The notes under the pieces: model-generated
Told to the model about the DNA's origin: nothing
Seen by the model: the letters and a program-made list of their open reading frames with translations, nothing else
The model's database searches: none
Position numbers and translations under genes: made by a program
Assembly: GCA_904501705.1 (NCBI GenBank)
Contig: CAJGCA010000071.1
Coordinates: 1-7,439 of the forward strand
Origin: Clostridiaceae bacterium
GTDB taxonomy: Bacteria > Bacillota > Clostridia > Oscillospirales > Acutalibacteraceae
DNA length: 7,439 nucleotides
Reading direction: 5' to 3'
Shown here: one piece after another, positions 5,813 through 7,439 of the stretch
Position numbering within the stretch: the stretch's first letter is position 1
Layout: every line of letters starts with the position of its first letter

Positions 5813-6285
5813 GCCGCCGCGGTAAATCGCCCGCGTTCAAGGAGAATGACGGTCGCTTTCTGCTGGTTGATTCCCGCGTGCTCCCGCAGGTTATCCTGCG
5901 TACATTGCAGGCAAAAAACCTGTTACAGTCGGGCGAGGTCAAGACCGTATCCAAGGCGGTCGCGGCGGTGGGGATTTCCCGCACCGCATTCTATAAATAT
6001 CGTCACGCGGTATTGCCGTACGATGCTGAGACCGCTGGGCGCACCGTGACGGTGCATCTGGTGCTGCGGCACAGCCCGGGCGCCATCTCGCGCGTGCTCG
6101 ACGGGTTTACCCGCGCAGGCGCAAACATTCTGACCGTGAATCAGAGCATTCCGTCGGGCGGGTTTGCCCACGTTTCCGTTTCTGCCCGCATCGACCGCCT
6201 GTCGATGCCGCTGCGGAAATTCCTCGACTCACTGAAAGTGGTGGACGGGGTGGAGCGTATCAGCGGCATCACCGACGGAGAATAA
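5809..6285 (+). CDS. pheB: PheB-like (UPF0735) ACT-domain protein with N-terminal helix-turn-helix
   Basis: A 158-residue cytoplasmic protein of the UPF0735/PheB family. After a basic N-terminus come FLLVDSRVLPQVILRTLQAK (about 17-36), then a helix-turn-helix-like segment with VGISRTAFYKYRHAV (about 54-68), and a C-terminal ACT domain (about 78-155) with the ligand-loop signature RHSPGAISRVLDGF and the strands ANILTVNQSIP and FAHVSVSARI. ACT domains commonly bind amino acids, and B. subtilis pheB lies beside the phenylalanine and threonine genes, but the biochemical role is not established. The GTG start is chosen because the family N-terminus follows it closely and GGTGGGAG lies about 7 bases upstream. 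The start overlaps the PBP stop (GTGA), which implies translational coupling. hom follows 33 bases later, which suits a sensor or regulator of aspartate-family or aromatic amino-acid synthesis. Family certainty is high. Confidence 0.93.
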   Translation: MSRRGKSPAFKENDGRFLLVDSRVLPQVILRTLQAKNLLQSGEVKTVSKAVAAVGISRTAFYKYRHAVLPYDAETAGRTVTVHLVLRHSPGAISRVLDGFTRAGANILTVNQSIPSGGFAHVSVSARIDRLSMPLRKFLDSLKVVDGVERISGITDGE

Positions 6286-6318
6286 GCAACAATAGCAAAA
6301 GAAAAGGACTGATACTAT

Positions 6319-7439
6319 TTGGTTTCTGTAGCCGTTTTAGGCCACGGTGTGGTCGGCTCGGGGGTTGTGGAGATCCTGCGGAATAACGCGGCACACATCG
6401 CCCATAAGGCAAGCGAGGAGATCGCCGTCAAGCGTATCCTCGATCTGCGTACCTTCCCTGAGCTTCCGTACGCCGATCTGTTCACCGCGAACTTCGACGA
6501 TATCGTCAGCGACGCGGACATCCGCATCGTCGTCGAGGCGATGGGGGGGCTTCATCCCGCCTACGACTTCGTTAAAGCCTGCCTGCTCGCGGGCAAGAGC
6601 GTGGTCACCTCGAACAAGGAGCTGGTCGCCGCCAAGGGCGACGAGCTGCTCGCCATTGCGCGTCAGCGCAACCTCAATTTCCTCTTCGAGGCTTCGGTTG
6701 GCGGCGGCATCCCGATCCTGCGTCCGCTGGATCAGTGCCTCGCGGCGAACAACATCGAGGAGATCGCGGGCATCTTAAACGGCACGACCAATTTTATGCT
6801 CACCAAGATGTTTGCCGAGGGAATGGACTTTGATGAAGCCCTCGCCCTCGCCCAGCAACTCGGCTACGCCGAGCGCAACCCCGCCGCGGATGTGGAGGGG
6901 ATGGACGCCTGCCGCAAGATCTGCATTCTCGCCTCGCTGGCGTTCGGTAAGCACGTGCTGCCCGAGGAGGTCTACACCGAGGGCATCACTGAGATCACCA
7001 AAGAGGACGTGCGCTGTGCGGCGGCCTACGGCGGTGTGATTAAGCTGATCGGCCGCGCGGTGCGTGCCGATGACGATCGTCTGTATTGCTCGGTTTCCCC
7101 GATGATCCTGCCGAAGGACAACCTGCTCGCTGACGTGACCGACGTGTTCAACGCCGTGCAGGTCCGCGGCGACAGCGTCGGTGCCGTGGTGTTTGTCGGC
7201 CGCGGCGCGGGCAAGCTGCCCACCGCGAGCGCGGTGGTCGCGGACGTCATCGACGAGGTCAAGCATCTTGAGGCGCGCAAGTACCTCTTCTGGGAGCCGC
7301 ACGAGGCGGGCCGTGTGCTTAGCCATCGGCAGGCGCTCGCAGTCAAGCTCGTGCGTGTGACGAGTGCGGACACTGAGGCGGCAAAGGCGACGATCACCGC
7401 GGCGTTCGGCGAGGTCGCGTTTGTGACCGTGCCCGACGC
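6319..7439 (+). CDS. hom: Homoserine dehydrogenase, 3' end outside window
   Basis: Reduces L-aspartate 4-semialdehyde to L-homoserine with NAD(P)H, the branch point to threonine and methionine. 373 residues are visible; the family is usually 400-430. The N-terminal Rossmann motif is VAVLGHGVVGSG (4-15). TSNKELVA places the catalytic Lys at 100, GILNGTTNFM (151-160) is the family signature, and Glu185, Asp196 and Lys200 have the spacing of the substrate/catalytic residues of the yeast enzyme. The start is TTG: a TGA stop lies in frame at 6310-6312, no ATG or GTG precedes the Rossmann fold, and AAAAGGA (6302-6308) lies 10 bases upstream. The gene follows the ACT protein in the operon. The visible C-terminal segment after about 340 (VKLVRVTSADTEAAK, then FGEVAFVTVPD) would be the ACT-like regulatory domain but lacks the usual Pro-Gly-Val loop. 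The dehydrogenase call is very secure. Confidence 0.97.
   Translation, partial: MVSVAVLGHGVVGSGVVEILRNNAAHIAHKASEEIAVKRILDLRTFPELPYADLFTANFDDIVSDADIRIVVEAMGGLHPAYDFVKACLLAGKSVVTSNKELVAAKGDELLAIARQRNLNFLFEASVGGGIPILRPLDQCLAANNIEEIAGILNGTTNFMLTKMFAEGMDFDEALALAQQLGYAERNPAADVEGMDACRKICILASLAFGKHVLPEEVYTEGITEITKEDVRCAAAYGGVIKLIGRAVRADDDRLYCSVSPMILPKDNLLADVTDVFNAVQVRGDSVGAVVFVGRGAGKLPTASAVVADVIDEVKHLEARKYLFWEPHEAGRVLSHRQALAVKLVRVTSADTEAAKATITAAFGEVAFVTVPD

Noticed and set aside
6286..6318. Terminator or separate promoter between the ACT gene and hom
   Set aside because: The 33 bases hold only a purine-rich stretch with a ribosome binding site. No hairpin or promoter boxes are visible.

Overview
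The window looks like the chromosome of a GC-rich, Gram-positive gut-type Clostridia (Oscillospiraceae/Ruminococcaceae-like). The evidence is indirect: GC-rich coding regions with AT-rich intergenic DNA, vegetative promoters with 17-base spacers, AGGAGG-type ribosome binding sites, a lipobox foldase, a PheB/UPF0735-type ACT protein (a Firmicutes family), and a clostridial class A penicillin-binding protein with a Cys-containing C-terminal segment. I cannot name a species. Most of the window is conserved housekeeping content. I see no defence island, CRISPR array, phage genes, tRNA or rRNA.

Layout. (1) Positions 1-1293 are the C-terminal 430 residues of a SNF2/Swi2-type ATPase. It is cut by the window edge inside the Walker A motif. 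(2) Positions 1291-1544 are a 254-base imperfect palindrome whose 24-base ends match at 22 positions and are bounded by TA. It resembles a MITE, and its first bases form the TAG stop codon of the SNF2 gene. (3) A strong promoter just after that element drives a 370-residue lipoprotein that resembles a degenerate PrsA/SurA-type foldase. This gene ends at a terminator that can work in both directions. (4) On the minus strand, converging on that terminator, is a 103-residue single-membrane-span protein resembling clostridial BofC-C-terminal-like proteins. (5) An AT-rich divergent control region (3130-3388) holds a good promoter, helically spaced T-tracts and a perfect 10-bp leader hairpin.

(6) A plus-strand operon follows: a bifunctional class A penicillin-binding protein (3389-5812), then a PheB-like HTH-ACT protein whose GTG start overlaps the PBP stop codon (GTGA), then homoserine dehydrogenase (hom) from a TTG start at 6319, running off the right edge.

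The foldase and PBP both act at the outer face of the membrane, and PrsA-type foldases are known to help PBPs fold in Bacillus. The ACT protein and Hom belong to amino-acid metabolism (the aspartate/threonine-methionine branch). The overlapping start joins a peptidoglycan synthase and amino-acid genes in one likely transcript. The points most worth a second look are the palindromic element supplying a stop codon, the control region in front of the PBP gene, and the unusual C-terminal end of Hom.
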